Shown: in pieces, positions 1 to 9,700 of the stretch
Numbering within the stretch: the first letter of the stretch is position 1
Layout: every line of letters begins with the position of its first letter
Origin: Eudromia elegans
Taxonomy: Eukaryota; Chordata; Aves; Tinamiformes; Tinamidae
Length of the DNA: 64,000 nucleotides
NCBI GenBank assembly: GCA_003342815.1
Contig: PTEX01000303.1
Location: forward strand, 266,415 to 330,414
Direction of reading: 5' to 3'
Position numbers and translations under genes: made by a program
The notes under the pieces: generated by a model
What the model was told of the DNA's origin: nothing
Databases searched by the model: none
The model's input: only the letters and a program-made list of their open reading frames with translations

Positions 1-95
1 AAGAAAAGAAAAGAAAAGAAAAGAAAAGAAAAGAAAAGAAAAGAAAAGAAAAGAAAAGAAAAGAAAAGAAAAGAAAAGAAAAGAAAAGAAAAGAA
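1..95. repeat. (AAAAG)n microsatellite
   Basis: The window opens inside an uninterrupted 5-bp tandem repeat of unit AAAAG (about 19 units visible). It runs off the left edge, so its true length is unknown. It is all purine on the plus strand and likely length-variable. Confidence 0.97.
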
Positions 96-3000
96 GGCTC
101 TCTTGGACACCTAGCTTGCTCATGAGACAACAGTAGTAATTTTACAGTATTGTACAAGCTTTCAATTCTGAATTCCTTTAAAGTGAATTGTGGTGGAAAT
201 GTGACTTCACTGATAACAAACAGTTTATTAAAAAAGGAAAAATATTTTTTTTTTGGTGACCAAAGCCCATTTTTGAGACTTCTTCTGCCCATTCTAACTA
301 AATCTAATTTCCTGCAGATGTACTATAGGGAAGAAAACAGTATGAGCATAATGTAGTATCTTAAGTGTATAAAAGGCCTTGGAGAACAGCGATATAGACA
401 GGATGTACATATACATAGCTTATATGCATAGCTATGTATATACATAGCTATGTATATACATAGTTCATAATTCTCTATATATCCCTCAGACTATTTGGAT
501 TTTGTTACAAGCTTCCCAGATTAGCTTGGTATTACCTGAGCCAAATAATACAAAAATCAGAGGCAAACAGAGAACATTTGGTGTGACATTCAGTGGAGGT
601 TAAACAAAAAAAATCTGGCATTTTTTCCTCTGTCAGCTTCAAAACTCTAGAATGATCTATTTACAAAGGTTACCCACACCTTCAAGGATACATAAAATAG
701 GAAAGACTTCAAACATGTATGCTTCAGTAATCATTGATTAAGCAATGAAGCCTAACTAACCTTTAGGTTCTATAAATGGTCTTTCTTAAAACAGGAAGTT
801 TTAGAACAACCCTGCATGAACCCAGGTGTTCTGACTCTTTGAGATAACACAATTCTGAGCTAAAAATCAAAGTATAGAATGTTATGAATGCATATGCAAT
901 ACTTTCAATATATTTATTCTATATTCCTAAAGGTTATATTGATGAGAATTAAGAACGTGGAACAGTTGCTGTTAGTATTCAGTGGAAATACTCTTAATAC
1001 CGAAAAATAAAGAGTCAGTAGCTCAGTGAAATATAGGCATATACAGAAGATACACACACATAACTCCATGAAAAATCTTTGTATATGAAGGTAAAAAAAC
1101 ATCCCTAGACCACCTGAAAGAAAATGTGTAGGATAATATAACTTTTCCCTCCACTTATTCCTCTGCTCTATTATTCCCAGTGATACAGTCTTTTCTTTGT
1201 GGAAAAAGAGAGATTCCTAGTCTGTTCTCATCAGACACCCTTAAGTTTATCCAATCATAAATTTTGCAAGTCTGTCACTTCTTTTTTTTTTTTCTTACTT
1301 TTTGCTTATATATCCCTCTTTGCTTATTTTCTACAACATTAGTGTGTTTTCTACTGAGGTGTGAGCTACCTTTCTCCTATACTACCAGATCTGTCTCAAG
1401 ATAAACAGTGGAAGTGGACAGCAGTAACTAGGGTAGTGAAGGAGGATAAATGGACTATCTTATTTTGACTATTATTTTGAATATCTTTTTAGATATCTGA
1501 AGCTAGCTGTCTTCAATTTTACTTTTTACTATCAATATAGTTGTCTTCTATTGTGAGAGTTACAGTTTTACCATAATAAGAAAGATATTGAGGAAAAAAT
1601 AGTTATGTATATAACCTTACTAGAGTTTAAATTAATATTGAATTTCATCTCATTGTGTATGGAACAAGCTTACACCAAGATCTTGAAATTATGGTCCTTA
1701 GTTTATGGTCTGCATGCTGAATATTGTTAAAAAACACCCATATCAAATATGAATTTATGACTTACCTTTAAAATGCTATGAAGTGATATGAAATGACATT
1801 TAATACCTCTATAAAATAGAATACAGCCTGTCTTTATTTTGTGGAAGCAAAATCTTTTTTTTTTCTTTTAAAGGTTGTCTCTCAAAATACAAATGATTTT
1901 GATCCTGATCCCTGATCCTTATCCCTTTAGCAATAGGGTTTTTTTTTGTTTATGCTTTTATACCAAACAAAAACTACTAAATGATAATGAATGCTGAAAA
2001 GCTGACTTAATACTTGTTATTATGACTATTCCTGCCTCCCATAATGGAGTGAGGGATTTTAAACTGCCAGTAGCTTCAGTGGAAGCTGGACTAGACACTT
2101 AAACCCATACTGTTAGGTACTGTTATTTGTTACAATATCATAGTTACTGCTTAATAGCATTTTACTTGAAGCCAGACCTTTGTGTTTCTTTAATGTCCAA
2201 CATTTTATGTTGGAAAGGTTTGCACTGCAGGATTCAATAACGATGAAATAGCTAACCAGACTTGCTGGCACAGTAAGTTTCAATGTATAGCTTATTCTTT
2301 ACCTTTCATTAATTTCCCCTATGCACTCTTCTCTCCCATCTTATAAACACTATGGCTATTTCTTGGTACAGAAAGAGCACTGCAAATATATTAAGTAGTG
2401 CACAAACAGCTGTGGAAATGTGGAGTGTAAAAGATAAAATCAAGAATAAGAAATGTGTTTTTAGGTAGCAATTAAACAGTCATGATGTATCATGAAATAG
2501 CTTGCCTGAAACACTCACACTTTTCCCTTAGCAGGTAGAAGTCAGGAAAGAGTTCCTAGGATGCTAAATTAGTTAGCATCTTTCAAGAACAGAAGCAGTC
2601 TTTTTGTATAGCACCATCATAATCTTTGTTTAGAATCTTACTGTAATACAAACTGCGCAAAACAAACAACAACAAAAAAGTTTCTAAACTCTATAGAGTT
2701 GAATGTCTGTTACAGTGCCTATATAGAATAAACACCTTATTCTCACCTATCAGTGCTTCAGTTATATTTTTTTATCCAAGAAAAGTCTGACTTAATTTTC
2801 AAATAGTAACTTTGATGAAGAAAAAAAGAGAAAAATCGGTAGCAGAGCTCACAGGCAGTACGGCTGCAAATGATTATTATTTGAATATGCTTGCACAAGT
2901 CATTCAAAATAATTTTTACTGTTGTGAATATAATATGAAAATGGGAAAAAAAACTAAGCGCTTATTTCTTTTTCAAAAACTCAGAACATTCTTTTTTTCA

Positions 3001-3362
3001 GGTATATATGAAGCTCTTCAAAGAATTAGGCAGTTGATTATAGAGCTTGCAGCTTGCCAAGTTTATTGCTGTGTAAGGATATCAATTCATAATATTGGTG
3101 TTAAAAGACAGTCACACGTGTGTGCCTTTGCAAGCATTACTTGAATTAGCCCAACTTTAACCTAATGCAAGTTGAAAAATAATTATGTAACTGACAGCAT
3201 ATACAAATCAAGATTTTGTTTATGACTATATTATACTTAGTTATATGCATTTACTCTTTTTCTTAATAAGCTGACATTAAAGTTACTAACTTAACAGACC
3301 TCAGTCAGAAGAGATAACAAAGATAAGAATAAAAATGCCCTAATGAAAAGGATACTATACAA
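96..3362. other. AT-rich unique sequence, no gene seen
   Basis: I see no recognisable gene. The stretch is AT-rich with many short A and T runs. The longest open frame (2812-3144, plus, 110 codons) is lysine-rich with no recognisable domain and is most likely chance. A palindromic tandem repeat at 405-463 is listed separately. Confidence 0.6.
405..463. repeat. Palindromic ~16-bp tandem repeat
   Basis: About three to four copies of a 16-bp unit close to ACATAGCTATGTATAT. The core ACATAGCTATGT is its own reverse complement, so the array is both a direct and an inverted repeat and could extrude as a cruciform. The first unit is imperfect. Confidence 0.85.
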
Positions 3363-3500
3363 GTATACAGTACAAGAGGGATGTGTATACGGTGTATACA
3401 GTACCAGATGGAATCTCTACAGTACAAGATAAGGGATGTGTATACAGTACAAGAGGAATGAGTACACAGTACAAGAGGGATCTCTCCTATACAAGAAGGA
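3363..3500. repeat. Minisatellite derived from CR1 edge sequence
   Basis: Roughly six degenerate copies of a ~22-bp unit close to TACAGTACAAGAGGGATGTG lie directly upstream of a CR1 fragment. The last copy merges into the CR1 coding sequence (ACAAGAAGGATGTGGAGCC). The unit resembles the CR1 reverse transcriptase segment reading CAGTACAAGAGGGGTGG in copy C at 42038-42054. This suggests the array grew by repeated duplication of the truncated CR1 edge. Units vary by substitutions and small indels, so it is not recent. Confidence 0.7.
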
Positions 3501-3735
3501 TGTGGAGCCACTGGAGAGAGTCCAGCGCAGGGCTACAAGGATGATCAAGAGACTGGAACATCTGGCCTACGAGCAGAAGCTGAGAGAGCAGGGACTCTTC
3601 AGCCTGGAGAAGATAAGGCTGAGAGGGCACCTTATCAGTGTTTATAAGTACCTTAAAGGAGGGAGTGAGGAGGATGGGACCAGCCTCTTCTCAGTGGTGG
3701 CCACTGATAGAACCAGAGAAAATGGCCACAAACTA
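3486..3735 (+). mobile_element. CR1 LINE fragment, truncated at both ends
   Basis: The segment encodes the C-terminal part of CR1 ORF2. The plus-strand frame reads [20 protein letters not shown] and then a LFSLEKIRLRGHL-type segment, homologous to copies A, B and C in this window. The frame is open from 3436 to 3753. The match fades near 3735, before the CR1 3' UTR and the ATTCTATG tail. That is unusual, because CR1 copies are normally 5' truncated with an intact 3' end. Its 5' edge is continuous with the minisatellite at 3363-3500. It is a dead fragment. Confidence 0.88.
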
Positions 3736-3830
3736 TTTTATACTGTTCATTAAAGATCATGTAAGAATTGAGTATTTTATGATTTTAAAACATAGTTTTC
3801 AATCAAAAGCAACAACTGAAAATATATGCA

Positions 3831-3975
3831 ATCACAGAATCACAGAATGGTTGAGGTTGGGTGGCACTTCTAGACATTATCTAGTGTAAACCTCCTGCTC
3901 AAGCAAGGACATCTAAAGCACATTGCACAAGATCACATTCAGGCAGGTTTTAAATATCTCCAATCACAGCCAAGT
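3831..3975 (-). mobile_element. CR1 LINE 3' end, antisense
   Basis: On the plus strand this starts with AATCACAGAATCACAGAATG, the reverse complement of a CR1 3' octamer tail, followed by antisense CR1 3' UTR and ORF2 end sequence (for example TGCTCAAGCAAGGACATCTA and CAGGTTTTAAATATCTCCAA). It is a short 5'-truncated copy. Its 3' end points towards the plus-strand CR1 fragment at 3486-3735, so the two are separate insertions. Confidence 0.85.
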
Positions 3976-4368
3976 CTTAAGACTAAGAAAAGAAAGGGTA
4001 ACTGTAAGATATCCTGCATAACTGAACAGTCAAGGGTGAGATTCATCTCATTTCTTAGCTATCTAAAAGCTTGCTGTTTACTCTAAGCTAATTGTGTGCA
4101 CTCCATCATTGCCAATAGACATAGAAAGACAGCTCCTGAGCAAAATTTATCTTATATTGAAATTTTACCTCAGAACGGAGTGAATAAGCTTCCTGAAACT
4201 CCTATTTATCTCCAGTTATTTATGATTAGAAATACTTGAAAATATGAAAAAACAAATATTCAGTAACCATAGAATAAAAAAAAATCAAAACAAACAAACA
4301 AAAAGGCAGTGCCTGACTTTGAGGTTCCCACCACATGAGAACATAGAGTTGACTGCCTTTGCTTTATG
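3976..4368. other. Unique AT-rich spacer
   Basis: I see nothing gene-like. There is a short A/C-rich run near 4276-4304. The provirus target site lies at its right edge. Confidence 0.6.
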
Positions 4369-4374
4369 TCCAGT
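4369..4374. repeat. Target site duplication (TCCAGT), left copy
   Basis: TCCAGT directly precedes the left LTR, and an identical TCCAGT directly follows the right LTR at 8238-8243. A 6-bp duplication fits alpha- and betaretroviral (class II) integration. Confidence 0.9.
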
Positions 4375-4432
4375 TGAAGGAAGACCTTTCCGAATATTCA
4401 CAGAGCCCTCACAGAGGTAAGAGTGAACTTCG

Positions 4433-4438
4433 TTTATT
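4433..4438 (-). promoter_or_regulatory. Polyadenylation signal AATAAA in 3' LTR
   Basis: The minus strand reads AATAAA about 60 nt before the LTR end, downstream of the TATA-like box. The same hexamer occurs in the other LTR at 7909-7914. Confidence 0.75.
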
Positions 4439-4453
4439 GTTTAGGGTGATACA

Positions 4454-4461
4454 TTCTTATA
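4454..4461 (-). promoter_or_regulatory. TATA-like box in 3' LTR
   Basis: The minus strand reads TATAAGAA about 80 nt from the LTR end, a position that fits the U3/R promoter of a short retroviral LTR. It is conserved in the 5' LTR. Confidence 0.55.
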
Positions 4462-4743
4462 GGGTTCCAGGGTCTCGCGGCAATTGGTTATTCCAGCTCT
4501 ATCACCCACCCATGCTCCGCTACTATTGGCTATCTGCTACATCAATCTCAGCACTCCTCCCCGCCCCCCACCATCAAGCAGTGGGAACCTTCTAGCAGGG
4601 GTAGAACCTTCTAGCAGGGGTAGAACCTTCTAGCAGTGGAGCATTCTAGCAGGCCTGCTCTGCACTCCCCTGCTATCACAGTCTCTTGAACTGTATGCTG
4701 GGTTGTGCAAATAGGCCTTGTCCCTGACTTACTATTTCCTACA

Positions 4744-4761
4744 ATTCCCCTTTTTCTTTTT
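4744..4761 (-). promoter_or_regulatory. Polypurine tract of the provirus
   Basis: The minus strand reads AAAAAGAAAAAGGGGAAT immediately before the 3' LTR TGTAGG. This is the classic purine run that primes plus-strand DNA synthesis, and its position fixes which LTR is the 3' one. Confidence 0.9.
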
Positions 4762-5150
4762 GCACAACCCAGGCCTTGGATACTACCCGTTCTAAGCCGT
4801 TACGAACACATATACTAGTAACTCTTGTTGAACTATCTATACCGATTTATATAAAACCTGTATACTACCACTACTTTATAAATAACAACCCAAACGTAAC
4901 AACAAATAAACTTTGTCCTAAATTATACCTTTATCCTGACAAAACATTTTTATATCCCCCACAAGCCAAGCATGAGTGCAACATGCTGGCAAAACAATAA
5001 AAGCAATTGCAATCACGGTTCCGATATATGCTCGGATTTAAGTTCCCAGACTCCTCTGGGTCTTTCGGTGAGGGTTGTCTCAGTGACGGTGCATGGCTCC
5101 ACCCAATTCAGTCCTAGAACAGCTGCTGCTCGCGTAATGTTAATAGACAG
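4762..5150 (-). pseudogene. Proviral 3' segment, unassigned (possible envelope remnant)
   Basis: This lies between the integrase C-terminus and the polypurine tract, where env or 3' untranslated sequence would be expected. No frame is open for long. One minus-strand frame near 5020-4910 encodes a short hydrophobic run (YIGTVIAIAFIVLPAC) followed by a short tail and a stop. That would fit the end of a transmembrane glycoprotein, but the similarity is only in composition. Most or all of any env is deleted. Confidence 0.35.
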
Positions 5151-5930
5151 CTGATCGATGACTGATTGAGGGCGTTGATGATCTCATCGTTCTTCACGCT
5201 CTTCATGGCTGGCTTGGTCCACCTGCTAGGCACCCGTACCGGTCCAGTCTCTGTGGAAATACAACTGTAGCCTCGCCCATTAAACAGCAATGGACTAGGT
5301 CCCTCCCAATTACCTGTTCTGGGGTTTTTTATAGTATAACTTTACTTCTGCGGTAGCCTGCATCTTAATTTGGCTACCATGGATCACTACTGGGGGATGT
5401 TCCAAATCCCCAACTAGGCTTAAAAAGTTCAAAGTGAACAACACCTGCTGTAATCGAGTGGTTGGATCTTGCTGTTCTGGACTTGTTTCCCTAAGTATTC
5501 CTTCAAGGTTCTATGGGCCCTCTCTATGATCACTTGTCCTGTGGATACATGAGGAATCCCAGTTACATGCTTGACTCTCCACTTTTGCAGGAACTGGGAC
5601 ACTCGCATGCCCACGTATGCAGGCCAATATCTGTTTTCAGCTCTTTCGGCACCCTCATTGTAGCAGAACAAGTTACTAGATGCCGAATGACATGTATAGC
5701 TCGTTCTCCTGTTTGTGCAGTGGCCCAAATAATTTTTGAAAAGGTATCTATTGTAATGTGCACATATTTAAGATGACCGTATTCTGGAATATGTGTTGCA
5801 TCCATTTGCCAAATCTCACAGGCTTGAAGACCTCAGGGGTTAACCTCTAAGCCTAAGCCTGTTCCGTATTGGCTGCATTGGGCGCAAGACCTCACTATGC
5901 CTTGTGCATCACTCAGGCTGATATTAAACT
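5150..5930 (-). pseudogene. pol: Integrase remnant (pol, 3' part), broken
   Basis: Retroviral integrase normally inserts viral DNA into the host chromosome. Minus-strand frames show, in order: the end of the zinc-finger domain with its two cysteines (SCAQCS), the catalytic core start (WQMDATHIPEYGHLKYVH, first Asp), the second Asp region (KTDIG), and in another frame the glutamate helix (IIERAHRTLKEYL). A C-terminal DNA-binding-type segment (GPSPLLFNGRGY) follows near 5320-5150. Breaks: an in-frame TGA at 5833-5835, a frameshift near 5640, further frame changes after 5429, and loss of the zinc-finger histidines through the upstream deletion. The three DDE residues can be located, but no frame carries all of them. 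Confidence 0.88.
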
Positions 5931-6561
5931 GAATGATGCAACAAGGTTCCTCTCTGTTTGCAGCTGCCCTTTTCACTTGCAAGAACAGTTGATGCAACCA
6001 TTCGTAATTTGGTGGCCTAATGTGAATGGCTTCAAAGCATTGTACCATGCCCACCACATACAAGGAGTCTGACACAATGCTCAATGGCTTGTCCTGCCAC
6101 TGAGATAAAACCCATGAGACAGCTGTGAGTTCTAATGTTTGCAGTGAGCCTTGTGCATCTCCATCTATCGTATGACTCCTCGAACCTGATCCCTCTGGCC
6201 AGGTACATGCTACCTTTTTCTGTCGCTTTCCTGCATCTGTGTAGACTGTAAGTCCTTCCACTGGTTGTTGCATCACCTTGGGCTGCAGTAGCCATTGCTG
6301 TTTCAGGATCACCTGTAGGCAGGGATCCTTTGGCTGCCTGATATGCACAGTGCCTGGATAACGAAGTAGGGCCAATTGTATTGGCTCTGCGTGTCTTAAC
6401 ATCCATTCAAGATTATCTGCTTTTATTATTAGAAGGCTAACATGTTCAGGTTCAGTACCACTGATGTCCACTATCCGTATTTGTGCTTTTCTGATGAGGT
6501 AAGCAATTCTTTCTGACCTCTGCCAAATACTCACAGGCGGGTATGTGGCATAAATATCCAT
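5930..6561 (-). pseudogene. pol: RT connection and RNase H remnant fused in frame to integrase
   Basis: A single minus-strand frame (6561-5833, 242 codons) begins in the reverse transcriptase connection region (DNLEWMLRHAEPIQLALL, about residues 49-66). It continues into RNase H with three recognisable acidic sites: the Asp of LTVYTDAG, the Glu of LQTLELTAV and the Asp of SIVSDSLYVV. Just after REEPCCII the frame jumps to FNISLSDAQGIVRSC, the end of the integrase zinc finger. The final RNase H His/Asp segment and the integrase N-terminus are therefore missing. The junction is in frame, so an internal deletion is more likely than scattered decay. RNase H would be inactive. Confidence 0.88.
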
Positions 6562-7804
6562 TCAAGGATCGTCAGAGGCTCTCCACACTTCTTTACCAAC
6601 TTATCTGTCCATTTCTTTACCAGTTTATCAGGCTGTATGTCATTTGTGGTTTGCTGCATTTGCTGCTTGGCATCGGAAAAGCTTTTAGAGAGGTCCTCTC
6701 TCCCTTTTTCTTTTTGCCAAGCAGGCCACTGGTATATGAGACCAAATGGAGCAATTAGTATCAACATTGTCTCTGAGGAGGGGGCAGTTGGTTCGGTGTT
6801 TAGCATCTCTTAAAGTTGTTGAACAGGTTTGGCTTGTTGAGTTGGTGCCTGGGGGGCATTCACAGTCTCTGCCCTTTGTTGAATCTCTATTGCACCTAAT
6901 AACCGTGTGATGCCACTTTCTGTCTGCTGTATCAACTTCTCCATCTGTTGTTGCTGTTCCTTAAAGTCCTTTTCTTGTGCCACAGCAGTCTCCATTGGCC
7001 CCTCCCCCGTAGGAGGGCATTCATCCTCCGAGTCGGTGGAGTGGCCATCATCAGAGGGGAGTGGGACACTTTCTGGCTTTCCCCAACTAACAATAGATGG
7101 GCGTGGCAGATAGACTCTCGGCCTACAAGCCGGCCCTCCCCCTTCTGTAGGGGGGTGTGTCCCTGCCCATGGGGCTGGCGACTCCTTCCAAATTTGGCGG
7201 CACTTTACTGCCGGCACTCATCGGGTCAACTTCCGGTTTCTGCTCGGTCAGGGCAGAATCACCAGTCACAGTGCTTTGCTGAGTTTTTAAGAGCTCCGCG
7301 ACCGAACCACTCAGTTTTCCAATCAGTCCCTTCACGCGTTTCACATTCCCGGTTCCGAAAAAACGCACTCAAACGGCTAGTTGGAGACCCAGGAGCTTGC
7401 ACGGCAGCCGCAGCAACTGTGGATTCAGCCCTCATGTCCCGCAAGGTATTAACTGCAGTCTGCCATGTGGTGATTGTTTTCTCCCGCAGCCGATTCCCAA
7501 TTTCCCGCCATTCCTCTGCTAAAAACAGCGAAGGAGGCGCCTGCAGAAATCTGTTTTCCTGTGCCAAGACAAACTTGCCTAGGTCTTTGTCCTTTACTGC
7601 TTCCCCTTGCTTAGCAAGTAAACTTTGAAGCAGTCTCTGTGCTGCTGAAAATTCTTTATCCATGCTGGCAGCCCTTGTGATGAGGGGAAGGTAGCGACCC
7701 TTCCTACCTGAGTGCCGATGCTTCTCTGCCCTCGGTCTTCGCCTCAGACTCCTCCGCCGTAGGTCTTCCCCAACTCTAATCCGTGGTCCGCGTCTCTCCG
7801 CCAC
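6560..7804 (-). pseudogene. gag: Gag remnant (matrix and linker region), broken
   Basis: The region lies directly downstream of the primer binding site, where gag belongs. The likely start is ATG at 7663 (MDKEFSAAQRLLQSLLAKQG), giving a basic and acidic helical N-terminal segment that resembles a matrix domain. An upstream ATG at 7804 is also in frame. Coding continues in other frames: 7368-7123, 7217-6810 (proline-rich, then a glutamine-rich coiled-coil-like segment KEQQQQMEKLIQQ) and 6806-6531. I see no capsid major homology region and no CCHC zinc knuckle, so the 3' half of gag plus protease and most of RT appear to be deleted near 6560. At least two frameshifts break it. The gag assignment rests mainly on position. 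Confidence 0.65.
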
Positions 7805-7830
7805 ACGAATTCTGCGAGCCTACGCTGAGG

Positions 7831-7848
7831 GCCCCACGTTGGGCGCCA
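7831..7848 (-). promoter_or_regulatory. tRNA-Lys type primer binding site
   Basis: The minus strand reads TGGCGCCCAACGTGGGGC, the complement of the 3' end of tRNA-Lys (1,2 type). It starts two bases after the 5' LTR end. This primer is typical of class II, betaretrovirus-like elements and confirms the minus orientation. Confidence 0.95.
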
Positions 7849-7850
7849 TT

Positions 7851-8237
7851 TGAAGGAAGACCTTTCCGAATATTCACGGAGCCCTCACAGAGGTAAGAGT
7901 GAACTTCGTTTATTGTTTAGGGTGATACATTCTTATAGGGTTCCAGGGTCCCGCGGCAATTGGCTATTCCAGCCCTATCACCCGCCCATGCTCCGCTACT
8001 ATTGGCTATCTGCTGCATCAATCTCAGCACCCCCCCACCCCCCACCATCAAGCAGGGGGAACCTTCTAGCAGGGGTAGAACCTTCTAGCAGGGGTAGAAC
8101 CTTCTAGCAGCGGAGCATTCTAGCAGGCCTGCTGTGCACACACACCCCCACCCCGGCCCGGCTATCACAGTCTCTTGAACTGTATGCTGGGTTGTGCAAA
8201 TAGGCCTTGTCCCTGACTTACTAAGATATTTCCTACA
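7851..8237 (-). repeat. 5' LTR of the class II provirus
   Basis: This 387-bp LTR pairs with 4375-4743 and has the same TG...CA ends, ~18-bp tandem units, TATA-like box and AATAAA (7909-7914). It differs by an expanded C/A-rich run near 8137-8160 and an extra GATA-containing insertion near 8224-8228, which account for most of the length difference. Confidence 0.95.
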
Positions 8238-8243
8238 TCCAGT
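8238..8243. repeat. Target site duplication (TCCAGT), right copy
   Basis: Exact match to 4369-4374, marking the genomic integration site of the provirus. Confidence 0.9.
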
Positions 8244-9700
8244 CTTCAATGGTCTCAGAAAACCAAATACGTAATTTAGAAGTATTTGCAAAATTCTTTT
8301 CAAAATGGTGCTTCATATCACAGGTAAGAAAACAATTTTAACACATAAATAGAATGGGGAAGATAAGCTCTGTAATGTACCCAGAAGAATTTCAAGTCTA
8401 ATAGACTTTAGAGATGGACTGACTCCATCTTTTTCTTAATAATTATTCTTCTCTGCAGTTCTACCTCTGATTTTGAAATGGATAGAAATATCATGACAGA
8501 CTTGTAAAAGGAGCCCTAGCTGAGATCGTAGTTGATGGCGTTAATTATTTTTTTATACAGATGTTTCTGGAGTGCAATGATATGCACTAATCGACTGAAC
8601 TGTCTAGACCAGTTCTTTATTATTACTATTTTTAGCAGAAATTTATCCCCAATAATAATCCCATACAAAATCTGTTGGCTGCTACATGTGTGCCATGTTC
8701 TGTCATTTTTATTCTGGACAAATATGATATATGCTATAAGAAAATTTTAGTTTTAAAATGTCATTGCTCCTAAAGAATGATCTCTAATTATGTGCTCTGA
8801 TAAACCGATATGGTCAATTAATGTGTGGGTCACTACCCCTGCCATATATTATACCTTCATTCTTTGGTCATCTCATGAGTAGATAAACTGCTCATGAACT
8901 CCTAATATTAAATGTGTGTTTTTCCTAAAACAAAGCCACTGACTCTATAATGTGTGCCCTGGATTAGATATTTTTCCTTGGTATTCTACTTACAAGTGAG
9001 AGGATGTTCAGCATACTTCTGTATATAATTATACAGACAGATCATTCAAAGCTGACACTGTACTTCACTTCTATAGGTCCACATAATTGGTTTCAAGCTT
9101 AGAATGCTGAAGGCCAATTAAAATAGACAATCACTGTGTTTTTATTAGTTCAGTTAGAGCTGAAGCTTTGAAAGTCTTGAAGAAGTCTGTCTGAGGCTAT
9201 GTTTGGCAACTTACTTGTATTTTGACTTATATTTTTGCCTCTGACAAGACAAATTTATTTTAATTACAAAACTAAAAAGTCAGTTCTAAGAATTTTGAAA
9301 GGGCCAGCAAAAGAATGCCTTCTAGTAGCTAATAATTATTCAGCACAGTAGGGCTGAGTTTCAAAAGTATCCACATATTGTAGGGAAGAAAATGGATCAA
9401 GGTTAATGTCAGTTGGGATTTAGGAGTGCAAAATGCAAGTTAGGTGCTTATATTTATATACCTCGGTTTTCATAAAACAGACCACTCCTTTCTACTTCCA
9501 GGTATGAAGTGAATCAGTATCAACAATGCATGTAGCACAATATTTATATTGTTTTGAAACTCTAAATTTATAAATTAGGCATTTTATCAACAGTGTCCCT
9601 GAACAGTCTGTCCATCAGGATTTTAGAGATCATATATAACTCTTATGATGAACACATGCATATCAACTGTCGTTTTCTCTTCTTTGATTAATGTTTTATA
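8244..9700. other. AT-rich unique sequence, no gene seen
   Basis: I see no recognisable coding, RNA or repeat structure beyond short A/T runs. Confidence 0.6.

Larger units (their letters stand above)
4375..4743 (-). repeat. 3' LTR of the class II provirus
   Basis: This 369-bp LTR runs, on the minus strand, from TGTAGGAAAT to TTCCTTCA, with canonical TG...CA ends. It is the 3' LTR because the polypurine tract abuts its U3 start. It contains three to four tandem copies of an ~18-bp unit (AACCTTCTAGCAGGGGTAG on the plus strand) in U3, several CCAAT/ATTGG boxes, a TATAAGAA box and an AATAAA. It differs from the 5' LTR by about ten substitutions plus some indels; several substitutions look like CpG decay. 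Confidence 0.95.
4375..8237 (-). mobile_element. Internally deleted class II endogenous retrovirus (ERVK-like provirus)
   Basis: This is a 3.9-kb provirus on the minus strand with the order 5' LTR (7851-8237), primer binding site (7831-7848), gag remnant (about 7804-6560), end of reverse transcriptase and RNase H (6561 to about 5930), integrase remnant (about 5930-5150), unassigned 3' segment, polypurine tract (4744-4761) and 3' LTR (4375-4743). It has an exact 6-bp target duplication. Full-length relatives are usually 7-9 kb, so more than half is missing. I find no capsid or nucleocapsid, protease, reverse transcriptase catalytic domain or recognisable envelope. Frameshifts and stops break every region, so it cannot make functional proteins. 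Confidence 0.93.

Noticed and set aside
2812-3144. 110-codon plus-strand frame
   Set aside because: Lysine-rich AT-driven composition, no domain, no splice or promoter support.
3486-3975. Twin-priming inversion of a single CR1 insertion
   Set aside because: The plus-strand fragment lies beyond the 3' end of the antisense copy, whereas twin priming would place the inverted segment at its 5' side.
4762-5150. A confident envelope gene in the provirus
   Set aside because: Only a short hydrophobic run is visible and no frame is long; reported only as a possible remnant.
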